A stretch of DNA of 64,000 nt from Franzmannia qiaohouensis (lineage in GTDB: Bacteria > Pseudomonadota > Gammaproteobacteria > Pseudomonadales > Halomonadaceae): positions 248,001 to 312,000 of the forward strand of contig NZ_JARWAM010000002.1 of assembly GCF_031451695.1 (NCBI RefSeq). Direction: 5' to 3'. Shown in pieces: positions 6,923 to 16,756 of this stretch. Under the pieces are notes generated by a model. It saw nothing but the letters and a program-made list of their open reading frames with translations. It did no database searches and had not been told where the DNA came from. Every line of letters starts with the position of its first letter. The stretch's first letter is position 1. A program made the position numbers and the translations under genes.

Positions 6923-9184
6923 CTAATCGCGTGGCGGTAGCAGATGCGCCAACTGCCACTCGCCAAGCCGCATGGCGAGGTGCGCACGCACCTTGGCCGG
7001 CGACTCAAGAGCCAGCGTTTCGCTGACCAGCGACTGTGCTGCAGCCAGCGGCACGCGACGGATCGCCGCCCGCACTCGTGGTAGGCTCGGGGCGTTCATC
7101 GACAGCGCATCGAAGCCCATGCCCATCAGCAACAGCGCGCCGGCCGGATCGCCGGCCAGCTCACCGCACAGCGACACCGGCACCCGCAGCGCGGCCGACT
7201 CCTTGGCGAGGCGATCCAGCGCCGCAAGCACCGCCGGGTGACAGGCGTCGTACAGCTCGGCGACACGTGGATTGTTGCGATCCACGGCCAGCAGGTACTG
7301 GGTCAGGTCGTTGCTACCCACCGAGAAGAAATCGACCCGCCCTGCCAGCGCTGCGAGCTGATAAAGCGTGGCTGGTACTTCAAGCATCACCCCAACCTTG
7401 GGCCGCGGCACGCTGACGCCCTCCTCGGCGATCTCCTGCAGGGCGCGGTCTAGCAGACGCAACGCATCGTCGACCTCGTCGACGTTGGTGACCATCGGCA
7501 GCAGCACCTGCAGATTGTCGAGCCCCTCGGACGCCTTGAGCATGGCGCGCAGCTGCACCATCAGCACCTCGGGATGGTCGAGAGTCACGCGGATGCCGCG
7601 CCAGCCGAGGAAGGGGTTGGCTTCGTCGATGGGAAAGTACGGCAGGTCCTTGTCGCCGCCGATATCCAGGGTGCGCATTACCACCGGCAGCGGCGCGAAG
7701 CTCTCGAGCTGGTCGCGGTAGAGGCGAATCTGCTCCTGTTCGCCGGGGAAACGCTCGGTGATCATGAACGGCACTTCGGTGCGGTACAGCCCCACCCCGC
7801 TGATACGCGGCTTGAGTGACGCCACCGCGTCCACCGCCAGGCCGGTATTGACCATCAGCGGCATGCTGTAGCCGTCGGGGGTCTCACTGGGCAGGTCCTG
7901 CTCGTGCTCGAGCACCGCCGTCAGTGCGTCTTCCTCGGCGATCAGCGCGCGGTAGTGGCTCTCCAGCTCGGCGCCGGGGCGCACGAACAGGCGGCCGCGG
8001 TGGCCATCGAGCACCACCTTGGCGCCATTGAGGCGCGGCAGCGGCAGATCGACCATGCCCAGCACCGTGGGAATGCCCATGGCCCGGGCCAGGATCGCCA
8101 CGTGGGAGGTGCTCGAGCCGCGCACCGAGACCAGCCCGGCGAGCTTGTCGCGGGGCACTTCGCCAAGCGTTGCCACGCTGATCTCGTCGCCGACCAGCAC
8201 GGTGCGCTCGGCGAATGTATCAGGCGTCTGCGGCGACTCCTCCTGCAGATGCGCCAGCACCCGCCGCCCCAGGTCGCGGATATCCGCCGCGCGTTCGCGC
8301 AGGTAGTTGTCGTCGACCCGCTCGAGATACTGCACATGACGGCGCACCACATCGGCCAGGGCGCCGGGGGCCCACTGGCCCTCGCGGATGCGTTTCACGA
8401 CCTCCTGGCCCAGCGCCGCCTCGCTGAGCATCTCCTGGTAGACCTCGAACAGCGCCAGCTCCTGGGCGCTGATGCGGCTGGCCAGGCGCTCGCCGGCCGC
8501 ACGGATCTCGTCCCGCACCCGGTATATGGCGTCCTTGAGGCGCTTGATCTCGTAGTCGACGTCGGTGGGAATCAGGTCGGGCACGTTGTCGAGATCAGCC
8601 GGCGGCGAGATCACCAGCGCCTCGCCGATGACCATGCCCGGCGAGGCCGCAACCCCGGTAAACATCGCCTGGCCGTCGCCACGGCTGGCACGCGTCAGCC
8701 CGCCGGTAGCCAACGCATGGGCCAGCACGCCGGCCAGCTGCGCGGCCATGGTCACCAGGAAGGCTTCATCACCCTCGTCGAAGCGCCGCTTGTCCTGCTG
8801 CTGCACCACCAGCACGCCGAGCATGCGCCGCTGGTGGATGATCGGCACGCCGAGGAAGCTCGAGTAGCGCTCCTCGCCGGTCTCTTCGAAATAGCGGAAC
8901 AGCGGGTGGCTGGGCGCATCCTCTAGGTTGAGCGGCTCTTCGCGCTGGCCGACCAGGCCCACCAGGCCCTCGCCGAGGCGCAGCGACACCTGGCCCACGG
9001 CGCGGCTGTGCAGGCCGATGGTATCGTTGAGCACCAGCCGCTGCTGGTCGGTGTCGAACAGGTAGAAGGAGCAGACATCGGTGCGCATCGCCTTGCGAAT
9101 GCGGCGCACCATGGTCGACAGCGCAGCTTCCAGCGTGCGGGCGCTGTTGACCTCCTGGACAATGCGGCGAAGGACATCGAGCAT
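6923..9184 (-). CDS. ptsP: Nitrogen-PTS enzyme I (PEP-protein phosphotransferase)
   Basis: Phosphoenolpyruvate-dependent phosphotransferase that starts the nitrogen-related PTS relay (EI-Ntr to NPr to EIIA-Ntr). The 753-residue protein has an N-terminal GAF domain (about 1-160), the EI N-domain, the swivelling domain with the phospho-accepting His in GSSTSHVAILARAMG (near 355), and the PEP-binding barrel with YRTEVPFM, GIRVTLDHPE, SVGSNDLTQY and SLCGELAG. Length matches E. coli PtsP (748). It follows rppH by about 55 bases, the usual arrangement, and is probably co-transcribed with it. Confidence 0.97.
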   Translation of the reverse strand: MLDVLRRIVQEVNSARTLEAALSTMVRRIRKAMRTDVCSFYLFDTDQQRLVLNDTIGLHSRAVGQVSLRLGEGLVGLVGQREEPLNLEDAPSHPLFRYFEETGEERYSSFLGVPIIHQRRMLGVLVVQQQDKRRFDEGDEAFLVTMAAQLAGVLAHALATGGLTRASRGDGQAMFTGVAASPGMVIGEALVISPPADLDNVPDLIPTDVDYEIKRLKDAIYRVRDEIRAAGERLASRISAQELALFEVYQEMLSEAALGQEVVKRIREGQWAPGALADVVRRHVQYLERVDDNYLRERAADIRDLGRRVLAHLQEESPQTPDTFAERTVLVGDEISVATLGEVPRDKLAGLVSVRGSSTSHVAILARAMGIPTVLGMVDLPLPRLNGAKVVLDGHRGRLFVRPGAELESHYRALIAEEDALTAVLEHEQDLPSETPDGYSMPLMVNTGLAVDAVASLKPRISGVGLYRTEVPFMITERFPGEQEQIRLYRDQLESFAPLPVVMRTLDIGGDKDLPYFPIDEANPFLGWRGIRVTLDHPEVLMVQLRAMLKASEGLDNLQVLLPMVTNVDEVDDALRLLDRALQEIAEEGVSVPRPKVGVMLEVPATLYQLAALAGRVDFFSVGSNDLTQYLLAVDRNNPRVAELYDACHPAVLAALDRLAKESAALRVPVSLCGELAGDPAGALLLMGMGFDALSMNAPSLPRVRAAIRRVPLAAAQSLVSETLALESPAKVRAHLAMRLGEWQLAHLLPPRD

Positions 9185-9238
9185 AAGCGTTCTTCTTATG
9201 GGGCCCCGCGGGGCCTGAATGTCGTGCCGCTGGCGGGG

Positions 9239-9739
9239 TCAGTCTTCACCCAGCGCCAACCGCTGCGCGCGAGGAGCCAGCTCGCGCAGCGCGCGGCGAT
9301 AGACCTCCCGCTTGAAGGGCACCACCTGGCCCAGTGGATACCAGTAGCTGACCCAGCGCCAGCCGTCGAATTCCGGTTTGGCGGTAGTATCCACGCAGAT
9401 CTGACTATCCTGACAGCGAATCTGCAATAGAAACCACTTCTGTTTCTGGCCGATGCATACCGGCCGCGAATGCGTTCTTATCATGCGTCGTGGCAGACGA
9501 TAGCGCAGCCACCCCCGGGTGCAGGCCAGCACGTCGACATCGGCAGCGGTCAAGCCGATCTCTTCTTCCAGCTCGCGATACAGCGCCTGCTGCGGTGTCT
9601 CTTCAGCCTTGATGCCTCCCTGGGGAAACTGCCACGCATTCTGTCCAACCCGACGCGCCCAAAGCAGCTGGCCCTCGCGGTTGGCAATGATGATGCCAAC
9701 GTTGGGGCGGAAGCCGTCAGCGTCGATCACGGACGTCAC
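9239..9739 (-). CDS. rppH: RNA pyrophosphohydrolase
   Basis: Removes pyrophosphate from the 5' triphosphate end of mRNAs and so triggers RNase E-dependent decay. The 166-residue protein opens with DGFRPNVGIIIANREGQLLWARR and carries the Nudix box GGIKAEETPQQALYRELEEE, followed by GWLRYRLPRRMIR and QKQKWFLLQ, all typical of RppH. First gene of the rppH-ptsP unit. Confidence 0.97.
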   Translation of the reverse strand: MTSVIDADGFRPNVGIIIANREGQLLWARRVGQNAWQFPQGGIKAEETPQQALYRELEEEIGLTAADVDVLACTRGWLRYRLPRRMIRTHSRPVCIGQKQKWFLLQIRCQDSQICVDTTAKPEFDGWRWVSYWYPLGQVVPFKREVYRRALRELAPRAQRLALGED

Positions 9740-9878
9740 CTTATGAATCCACTATTGACGCCATTCTTCCACAAAGCCGGAAACCCCATCAATACGCTTG
9801 CCGCGCTCGGCGTTGTTGCCGGGCCGCCAACTCTGCAATAATCGGCGGCTGTTTTGTCCCTCACCCTAGGAGCGCGCC

Positions 9879-10532
9879 TTGAGTCTGGCCATCTTCGATC
9901 TCGACAATACCTTGCTTGGCATCGACAGCGATCACGCCTGGGGCGAATTCCTGCTCGAGCAGGGCGCCGTGGATCCGGTGAGCTACCGCGAGGCCAACGA
10001 GCGCTTCATGCGCGACTATGATGCCGGCACCCTGGATATCCATGCCTTTCTCGAGGTCGCCCTGAAACCGCTGGCCGACAACACCCCGGAGCAGCTCGCC
10101 GCCTGGCATCAGCAGTTCATGGCCAGCAAGATAGAGCCGAACATTCTGAGCAAGGGCGAGGAACTGCTGGCGCGTCACCGCACTCGCGGCGACACCTTGC
10201 TGATCATTACCGCCACCAACCGCTTCATTACCGGGCCGATCGCCGAACGCCTCGGCGTCGACCACCTGATCGCCGTGGAGCCGGAAATCGTCGACGGCCG
10301 CTACACCGGACGTGTCTCGGGCACCCCCAGCTACCGCGAGGGCAAGGTCGAGCGCCTCGAGGCATGGCTCGCCCACACCGACCTGACGCTGGACGGTGCC
10401 TGGTTCTACAGCGATTCGCACAATGACCTGGCGCTGCTGGAGCAGGTCGACCACCCGGTGGCAGTGGACCCCGATGATATCCTGCGCGAGGTTGCCCAGG
10501 CACGAAACTGGCGGATCATGAGCCTGCGCTGA
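9879..10532 (+). CDS. HAD-superfamily IB phosphatase (SerB-like)
   Basis: A 217-residue haloacid-dehalogenase phosphatase of the IB subgroup. Motif I is FDLDNTLLG near the N-terminus, motif II the Thr in LLIITATNRF, motif III Lys in REGKVERLEAWL, and motif IV the acidic SDSHNDLALL. A helical cap separates motifs I and II. I start it at a TTG (9879) preceded by TAGGAG at 7-8 bases, because the DLDNT motif requires a start this close. Substrate is unknown; similar genes are annotated as phosphoserine or histidinol-phosphate phosphatase-like. A strong terminator follows. Confidence 0.88.
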   Translation: MSLAIFDLDNTLLGIDSDHAWGEFLLEQGAVDPVSYREANERFMRDYDAGTLDIHAFLEVALKPLADNTPEQLAAWHQQFMASKIEPNILSKGEELLARHRTRGDTLLIITATNRFITGPIAERLGVDHLIAVEPEIVDGRYTGRVSGTPSYREGKVERLEAWLAHTDLTLDGAWFYSDSHNDLALLEQVDHPVAVDPDDILREVAQARNWRIMSLR

Positions 10533-10578
10533 ATAGAGCCGTACGCCACCGCCGAGACTACGACTAACGTATGATATT

Positions 10579-10606
10579 GCGCCGCACCATTTGCTTGGTG
10601 CGGCGC
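10579..10606 (+). terminator. Rho-independent terminator after the HAD gene
   Basis: A perfect 11-bp GC-rich stem (GCGCCGCACCA paired with TGGTGCGGCGC) with a 6-base loop, followed by ATTTCGTTGT. It lies about 45 bases past the HAD-phosphatase stop and separates it from mqo. Confidence 0.8.
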
Positions 10607-10716
10607 ATTTCGTTGTAAGCCAATGATTTATCGGCCCATTTCGACCCAGCCCTGACCAAAGAGATACCTTATGGCCAATCGACTGAGCATAAAGTCGAGC
10701 TTTGGCATGGATTTAA

Positions 10717-10739
10717 TTTGTCGACAAAGCGTCTATAAT
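10717..10739 (+). promoter_or_regulatory. mqo promoter region with 12-bp palindrome
   Basis: A consensus -10 element TATAAT (10734-10739) lies about 110 bases before the mqo start. Directly ahead is a perfect 12-bp palindrome TTTGTCGACAAA (10717-10728), occupying the spacer region where a repressor would block the polymerase. No good -35 hexamer is present (ATTTAA at 17 bases), which would fit an activated promoter. The regulator is unknown. Confidence 0.5.
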
Positions 10740-10850
10740 GCAGCCATCTGAATGACGTCGAGCCAGCGGTGATCGATCATCGCCGCCGGCCAGGGCCTTC
10801 GGTCACCACCGCCGAGGGATTCGTTCCGCACCAGGCAAGCGAGAGCCCCC

Positions 10851-12245
10851 ATGTCCACACCGACCTATGATGTCCTGATCGTGGGAGGCGGCGTATCCGG
10901 CACCGCCCTTCTGTATGAACTGGCTCGCTACACCGACCTCAAGGCCATCGGCCTGGTCGAGAAGTACGATCACGTGGCGATCGTCAATTCACACGGCCGC
11001 AACAACAGCCAGACGATCCACTGTGGCGACATCGAGACCAACTACACCCTCGACAAGGCCAAGGTGACCAAGCGCACCGCGGGCATGGTGGTCAACTTCG
11101 CGACCAAGCTGGCGCCTGAGGTACGCGACAAGATCGTCTACAAGTATCCCAAGATGGTGCTCGGCGTCGGCGAGCACGAGTGCGACTTCCTGCGCAACCG
11201 CTTCACCAAGTTCAAGGAGCTGTTCCCGCAGATGCGCCTGCTGGAGCGTGACGATATCGCCGAGCTGGAGCCCAAGCTGGTCGAGGGGCGCCCCTCCGAA
11301 CAGCCGATCGTGGCCATGGGTTCCACCGACGAGTACACCGCGGTGAACTACACCACCCTCTCCGAGGCGTTCGTCGAGGAAGGCCGCAAGAACGCCGATG
11401 CCAAGGGCATGGCCTACGACGTCCACCTCTCCACCGCAGTCGAGGACATCCAGCAGGACGGCGAGCTGTTCAAGGTCAAGACACCCAACAAGGGCACCCT
11501 CAAGGCGCGCTACGTGGTGGTCAGCGCCGGCGGCCACTCGCTGCTGTTCGCCCACAAGATGGGCTACGGCCTGGATAAGTCGTGCCTGCCCATGGCCGGC
11601 TCCTTCTACTTCACGCCCAAGGTGCTCAACGGCAAGGTCTACACCGTGCAGAACGAGAACCTGCCGTTCGCCGCGGTGCACGGCGACCCGGACGTGCTGG
11701 TCGAGGACAAGACCCGCTTCGGCCCCACTGCGCTGATGCTGCCGCTGCTGGAGCGCTATAACGGCAAGACCTTCTTCGAGTTCGTCAAGGTGCTGCGCCT
11801 CGACCGCAACGTGATCAAGGCGCTGTGGGACCTGATGAAGGTGCGCGACATCCGCCGCTACATCTTCAAGAACTTCCTGTTCGAGGTGCCGGTGCTGCGC
11901 GAGCGGCTGTTCCTCAAGGACGTGCAGAAGATCGTGCCCAGCCTCACCGTCAAGGAGGTCAGCTTTGCCAAGGGCTTCGGCGGGGTGCGCCCGCAGCTGA
12001 TCGACAAGGAGCAGAAGAAGCTGGTGATGGGCGAGGCCAAGATCAACCCGGGCACCGGCATCGTGTTCAACATGACCCCGTCGCCGGGCGGCACCAGCTG
12101 CCTGGGCAACGCCGAGAAGGACATGTATCTGGCCCAGGAATTCCTCGGCTTCAACGTCGACAAGGAAGCCTTCGAGCGCGACCTGCTGAGCGGCGAGATC
12201 CCGCTCACCGACCTCGAACGCCCGGCAGCCAGCTCGCTGATGTAA
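10851..12245 (+). CDS. mqo: Malate:quinone oxidoreductase (epsilonproteobacterial-type)
   Basis: FAD-dependent membrane-associated oxidation of malate to oxaloacetate with electrons passed to quinone. The 464-residue protein has the N-terminal dinucleotide fold VLIVGGGVSGTALLYELARY, then NNSQTIHCGDIETNYT, GSFYFTPKVLNGKVYTVQN, GDPDVLVEDKTRFGPTALM and the C-terminal FNMTPSPGGTSCLGNAEKD. These match the Helicobacter/Campylobacter-type MQO closely rather than the E. coli Mqo subgroup. Monocistronic, between a terminator at 10579-10606 and one at 12274-12298. Substrate assignment rests on family resemblance. Confidence 0.88.
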   Translation: MSTPTYDVLIVGGGVSGTALLYELARYTDLKAIGLVEKYDHVAIVNSHGRNNSQTIHCGDIETNYTLDKAKVTKRTAGMVVNFATKLAPEVRDKIVYKYPKMVLGVGEHECDFLRNRFTKFKELFPQMRLLERDDIAELEPKLVEGRPSEQPIVAMGSTDEYTAVNYTTLSEAFVEEGRKNADAKGMAYDVHLSTAVEDIQQDGELFKVKTPNKGTLKARYVVVSAGGHSLLFAHKMGYGLDKSCLPMAGSFYFTPKVLNGKVYTVQNENLPFAAVHGDPDVLVEDKTRFGPTALMLPLLERYNGKTFFEFVKVLRLDRNVIKALWDLMKVRDIRRYIFKNFLFEVPVLRERLFLKDVQKIVPSLTVKEVSFAKGFGGVRPQLIDKEQKKLVMGEAKINPGTGIVFNMTPSPGGTSCLGNAEKDMYLAQEFLGFNVDKEAFERDLLSGEIPLTDLERPAASSLM

Positions 12246-12273
12246 GCCTGCCCCGCCCTGCGTCCCGTAATGC

Positions 12274-12298
12274 GTGCCCCGGCCTTCGGTCGGGGCAC
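12274..12298 (+). terminator. Terminator after mqo
   Basis: Stem GTGCCCCG...CGGGGCAC with a short loop, followed by GTCGTTTGTT, 29 bases after the mqo stop. Confidence 0.75.
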
Positions 12299-12382
12299 GT
12301 CGTTTGTTACGGCCAATTTGCGCTATGCTAGGCTGCGCTTGATTAGCGCTGCCTCTTTTCCCCGACTCACCAAGGAAGGCCC

Positions 12383-13519
12383 ATGGTCGTGCGCCGCCCC
12401 TCTAACTCGTTCCTGCTGGCTCTGGCCTGCGGCCTGGCGCTGCTGGCATGGATGCTGTTTGGTGACCTGCAGCGCTTCAGCGCCGAGGCGCCGGATGCCG
12501 AACCGACCCGCGATGCAGCGCCGTACCGCGTCGAGGTGCAACGCAGTGAGGCGCAACCCTTTGCCCCACAGCTGACCACCCAGGGCCAGCTCGGCGCCTG
12601 GCGCGACATAGAGCTGCGAGCACGCCGCGAGGGCCAGGTCGAGGCGCTGCCGGTGGCTCAGGGCGAACGGGTCGAGGCCGGCCAGACGCTGCTCGAGCTC
12701 GACCCGGAGGACCTGCCCGCCCAGTTGGCCCGCGCCGAGGCCGACCTGGAACTGGCCCGCGCCGAGCTCGACGGCGCCGACCGGCTGCGCCAGCGCGACC
12801 TGGTGTCGCGCACCGAGCAGCTGCGCCTGGCCGGCGCCGTGGCCGGCGCCGTGGCCGAGGTCGAGCAGCTGCGCCAGATGCTCGAGCATACCCGCCCCAC
12901 CGCGCCCTTCGCCGGCACCCTCGACCAGCTCGATATCGACCCCGGTGCGATGCTGCAGGTGGGTGAGGTCTACGCCCGCCTGGTCGACGATAGCCGACTC
13001 CGCGCCACCGCCCATATCGCCCAGCGCGACGCCCTCGACCTCGCGCCGGGCCTGCCGGTCAGCGTGCGCCTGCTCGACGGCAGCAGCCTCGATGGCGAAC
13101 TCAGCCATGTGGCCAGCCGCGCCGACCAAGGCACCCGCAGCTTTGCCGTGGAAGCGCGCCTCGACAATCCGCAGCGCCGCCGCCTGGCTGGGGCCAGCGC
13201 CAGCCTGAGCATCACCCGCGCCGAGCGCCCCGCCCACCGCCTGTCCCCGGCGCTGCTGGTGCTCGACGCCGATGGCCAGCTGGGCGTCTACGCGGTGGAC
13301 GACGACGACCGCGTGGTGATCCACCCGGTGCAGCTGCTGTCCGCGGACAGCCGCCAGGCCTGGGTCACCGGCCTTCCCGACAGCGTCACCCTGATCACCC
13401 TGGGTGGCGGCTTCGTCAGTGCCGGCGAGCGGGTCGAGCCGGTACCCGCCGAGGACGACGCCCTGCTCAGCGGCGACGATCTGCCGGAGGCGCCCGGCAG
13501 CGGCGGCGCGGTGCTCTGA
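12383..13519 (+). CDS. RND efflux periplasmic adaptor subunit
   Basis: Membrane-fusion protein bridging an RND pump and an outer-membrane channel. The 378-residue protein has an N-terminal membrane anchor (SFLLALACGLALLAWMLF), lipoyl-type halves (ARREGQVEALPVAQGERVEAGQTLLELDP and TAPFAGTLDQLDIDPGAML regions), a short alpha hairpin rich in Ala/Leu/Arg between about 110 and 165, then the beta-barrel domain. No lipobox cysteine is present, so it is anchored by the helix. It ends two bases before the permease start. No outer-membrane factor is encoded next to it, so a TolC-like partner must come from elsewhere. Confidence 0.88.
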   Translation: MVVRRPSNSFLLALACGLALLAWMLFGDLQRFSAEAPDAEPTRDAAPYRVEVQRSEAQPFAPQLTTQGQLGAWRDIELRARREGQVEALPVAQGERVEAGQTLLELDPEDLPAQLARAEADLELARAELDGADRLRQRDLVSRTEQLRLAGAVAGAVAEVEQLRQMLEHTRPTAPFAGTLDQLDIDPGAMLQVGEVYARLVDDSRLRATAHIAQRDALDLAPGLPVSVRLLDGSSLDGELSHVASRADQGTRSFAVEARLDNPQRRRLAGASASLSITRAERPAHRLSPALLVLDADGQLGVYAVDDDDRVVIHPVQLLSADSRQAWVTGLPDSVTLITLGGGFVSAGERVEPVPAEDDALLSGDDLPEAPGSGGAVL

Positions 13520-13520
13520 T

Positions 13521-16500
13521 ATGCGAACTCTGATCGAGGCGGCCCTGCAGCGGTCGCGCACCACCCTGTTGTTGCTGGCGTTTCTACTGCTGGCCGGCAG
13601 TGCGGCCTACCAGGTGATTCCCAAGGAAGCCAACCCCGACGTCGCGATACCGATAATCTACGTCTCGCTGAGCCTCGAGGGTGTCAGCCCCGAGGACGGC
13701 GAGCGGCTGCTGGTGCGGCCCATGGAGCAGGAGCTGCGCTCGATCGTCGGGGTACGCAAGATGACCTCGCAGTCCAGCGAGGGCCACGCTTCGGTGACGC
13801 TTGAGTTCGACGCCGGCTTCGATGCCAACCAGGCCCTGGCCGACGTCCGTGAACGGGTCGATATCGCGCGCAGCTCGCTGCCCGACGAAGCCGACGAGCC
13901 GCGGGTGATGGAAGTCAACGTGGCGCTGTTCCCGGTGCTTTCGATCGGCCTCTCCGGCGCGCTGGAAGAGCCCCGGCGGCTGGCGGTGGCGCGTCAGCTC
14001 AAGCAGGAGATCGAGGGCATTCCCGAGGTCCTCGAAGTGGAAATCGGCGGCGAGCGCGAGGACCTGCTGGAGATCGTCGTCGACCCCCTGGTGCTCGACA
14101 GCTACGGCGTCGACTTCGACAGCCTGTTCAACATGGTCTCGCGCAACAACCGCCTGGTGGCCGCCGGCAGCCTGGATACCGGCGCCGGGCGCATGGCACT
14201 AAAGGTACCCGGGGTGATCGAGAGCCTCGAGGACGTGATGGGCATGCCGGTCAAGGTCGAGCAGGATCAGGTGGTCACCTTCGGCGACGTGGCGCACATC
14301 CGCCCCACCTTCAAGGACCCGGAGGGCTTCGCGCGCATCAACGACCAGCCGGCGCTGGTGCTGGAGATATCCAAGCGCGCCGGAGCCAACATCATGGCCA
14401 CCGTGGGCTCGGTGCGCCAGCTGTTCGAGGAGGCCGGGCCGCTGCTGCCCGATGGTCTCGAGATCACCACCATCATGGATGAGTCAGAGACCGTCGGCGA
14501 CATGCTCTCGGAACTGCTCAACAACGTGCTCACCGCGGTGGTACTGGTACTGATCGTGATCCTCGCGGTGATGGGACTGCGCGCCGCGTTGATGGTGGGG
14601 CTGACCATCCCCGGCGCCTTCCTCACCGGCATCCTGCTGATCTGGGCGGTGGGCTACACCCTCAATATCGTGGTGCTGTTCGCACTGATTCTGGTCGCCG
14701 GCATGCTGGTCGACGGCGCCATCGTGGTCAGTGAGCTTGCCGACCGCAACCTCAGCGCCGGCCAGTCGCCCTCGCAAGCCTGGGCCGGGGCGGCCTCGCG
14801 CATGGCCTGGCCGGTGATCGCCTCCACTGCCACCACCCTGGCGGTGTTCCTGCCGCTGCTGTTCTGGCCCGGGGTAGTCGGCGAATTCATGAAATACCTG
14901 CCGGCCACGGTAATCCTTTGCCTGCTGGCGTCGCTGGCCATGGCGCTGATCTTCCTGCCGACGCTGGGCAGCGTGGTCAGTCGCGGCCAGGCCCGCCCCG
15001 CCGACAGCAGCGAGCCGCGCATCAGCCGCGGCGGGCGTGCCTATCGGCGCACGCTGGGCTGGCTGCTGGCACGCCCCGGCATGACCCTGCTTGCCGCCCT
15101 GGGCATCATGGCGCTGGTGTATACCGGCTATGCGCGCTTCAACCACGGCGTCGAGTTCTTCCCCAGCGTCGAGCCCGACAGCGCCCAGGTGCTGGTACGC
15201 GCCCGCGGCGACCTCTCGGCGCTGGAAAGGGACGCCGTGGTGCGCCGCGTGGAGCGTCGCCTGGATGGCATGAGCGAAGTCCAGGCGCTCTACGCGCGCT
15301 CCTTCGCGGTACCCAACGAGCAGATGGGGCCCGACGTGATCGGCCAGCTCAGCTTTCAGTTTATCGACTGGCAGCAGCGACGTCCGGCCAGCCAGATACT
15401 CGCCGAGATGCGCGAGCGCACCGCGGATCTCCCCGGGGTAATTTTCGAGTTCCGCGAGCAGGAGCAGGGGCCCGCCGGTGGCAAGCCGATCGTGCTCGAG
15501 ATCAGCGCCCAGGAGCCGGCCCTGACCGACCAGGCGGTTGATCAACTGCGCGCCGCCATGAACGACCTGGGCGGTTTCCGCGATATCGAAGACAACCGCA
15601 GCCTGCCCGGCGTGGAGTGGCGCATCGAGGTCGACCGCGAGGCAGCGGCGCGCTTCGGCGCCGATGTGGCCGCAGTGGGCAGCGCCGTGCAGCTGGTCAC
15701 TACCGGCCTGCAGGTGGCCAGCTACCGCCCCGCCGAGGTCACCGACGAGGTGGACATCCGCGTGCGCCTGCCCGAAGCGCACCGCTCGCTGGGCCAGCTG
15801 CAGGCGATGACCATCAATACCGAGCGCGGCCAGGTGCCGATGAGCCACTTCGTCGAGCTGACGCCGGCGCCCAAGGTCGGCAGCCTGCAGCGCATCGACG
15901 GCCGCCGCGCCATCACCCTGGAAGCCGACGTGGAGCCCGGCGAGCAGCCCGCCGAGCGCCTGCAGGCCCTGGCCGACGCCATGCAGGCCCTGCCCGACGG
16001 CGTGATGGTCAATATCGCCGGCGAGCAAGAGGACCAGCAGGAGACCGCGCAGTTCCTGGTCAGCGCCTTCGGAGTCGCAATATTCCTGATGGCCTTGATC
16101 CTGGTGACCCAGTTCAACAGCCTCTACCAGGCGGCGCTGGTACTCTCGGCCATCGTCTTCTCCACCGCCGGGGTGCTGATCGGCCTGCTGGTCAACGGCC
16201 AGCCGTTCGGCATCGTCATGGTGGGGATGGGCATCATCGCCCTGGCGGGGATCGTGGTGAACAACAACATCGTGCTTATCGACACCTACAACCAGCTGCG
16301 CCGCGACGGCCTGAGCAGCCCAGAGGCAGCCCTGGAGGCCGGCGGCCTGCGCCTGCGGCCGGTGCTGCTGACGGCGATCACCACGGTGCTGGGACTGATG
16401 CCAATGGTGCTCGGCATCAACGTCAACCTGTTCGCACCGAGCCTCGGCATCGGCGCGCCCTCGACCCAGTGGTGGACGCAGCTATCCAGCGCCATCGCCG

Positions 16501-16586
16501 GTGGGCTGACATTCGCCACCGGCCTGACGCTGCTGCTGACGCCGTGCATGCTGGTGTTGGGAGGCAAGTTATCATCGCGGCGGTAG
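13521..16586 (+). CDS. RND-family efflux permease
   Basis: Proton-driven inner-membrane exporter of 1021 residues with the duplicated RND fold: TM1, a large periplasmic loop, TM2-6, TM7, a second loop and TM8-12. The start ATG at 13521 immediately follows the adaptor gene. Recognisable AcrB-family stretches include YVSLSLEGVSPEDGERLL, VVLVLIVILAVMGLRAALMVG and QFNSLYQAALVLSAIVFS. In TM4 the motif is GMLVDGAIVV, so the first relay Asp is kept but the second (Asp408 in AcrB) is Gly; in TM10 VVNNNIVLID replaces the AcrB SAKNAIL region, so the relay Lys is Asn. It is therefore a divergent RND subgroup; substrate unknown. Confidence 0.9.
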   Translation: MRTLIEAALQRSRTTLLLLAFLLLAGSAAYQVIPKEANPDVAIPIIYVSLSLEGVSPEDGERLLVRPMEQELRSIVGVRKMTSQSSEGHASVTLEFDAGFDANQALADVRERVDIARSSLPDEADEPRVMEVNVALFPVLSIGLSGALEEPRRLAVARQLKQEIEGIPEVLEVEIGGEREDLLEIVVDPLVLDSYGVDFDSLFNMVSRNNRLVAAGSLDTGAGRMALKVPGVIESLEDVMGMPVKVEQDQVVTFGDVAHIRPTFKDPEGFARINDQPALVLEISKRAGANIMATVGSVRQLFEEAGPLLPDGLEITTIMDESETVGDMLSELLNNVLTAVVLVLIVILAVMGLRAALMVGLTIPGAFLTGILLIWAVGYTLNIVVLFALILVAGMLVDGAIVVSELADRNLSAGQSPSQAWAGAASRMAWPVIASTATTLAVFLPLLFWPGVVGEFMKYLPATVILCLLASLAMALIFLPTLGSVVSRGQARPADSSEPRISRGGRAYRRTLGWLLARPGMTLLAALGIMALVYTGYARFNHGVEFFPSVEPDSAQVLVRARGDLSALERDAVVRRVERRLDGMSEVQALYARSFAVPNEQMGPDVIGQLSFQFIDWQQRRPASQILAEMRERTADLPGVIFEFREQEQGPAGGKPIVLEISAQEPALTDQAVDQLRAAMNDLGGFRDIEDNRSLPGVEWRIEVDREAAARFGADVAAVGSAVQLVTTGLQVASYRPAEVTDEVDIRVRLPEAHRSLGQLQAMTINTERGQVPMSHFVELTPAPKVGSLQRIDGRRAITLEADVEPGEQPAERLQALADAMQALPDGVMVNIAGEQEDQQETAQFLVSAFGVAIFLMALILVTQFNSLYQAALVLSAIVFSTAGVLIGLLVNGQPFGIVMVGMGIIALAGIVVNNNIVLIDTYNQLRRDGLSSPEAALEAGGLRLRPVLLTAITTVLGLMPMVLGINVNLFAPSLGIGAPSTQWWTQLSSAIAGGLTFATGLTLLLTPCMLVLGGKLSSRR

Positions 16587-16756
16587 TAAGCACTGTATAA
16601 AGGCCTGCGCGAGCGAATCACTGCGTTGCGCGGTGCTCGGAATCCTCACATATACCCCATATGCTCCGGTTCCTGTGCTCCGTGCGCCTTGCGCTTCATC
16701 TCGCTCGGCAATTTTTACAGCGCTTACTAATATTTTACCGTTATATTAAGAGAAAC

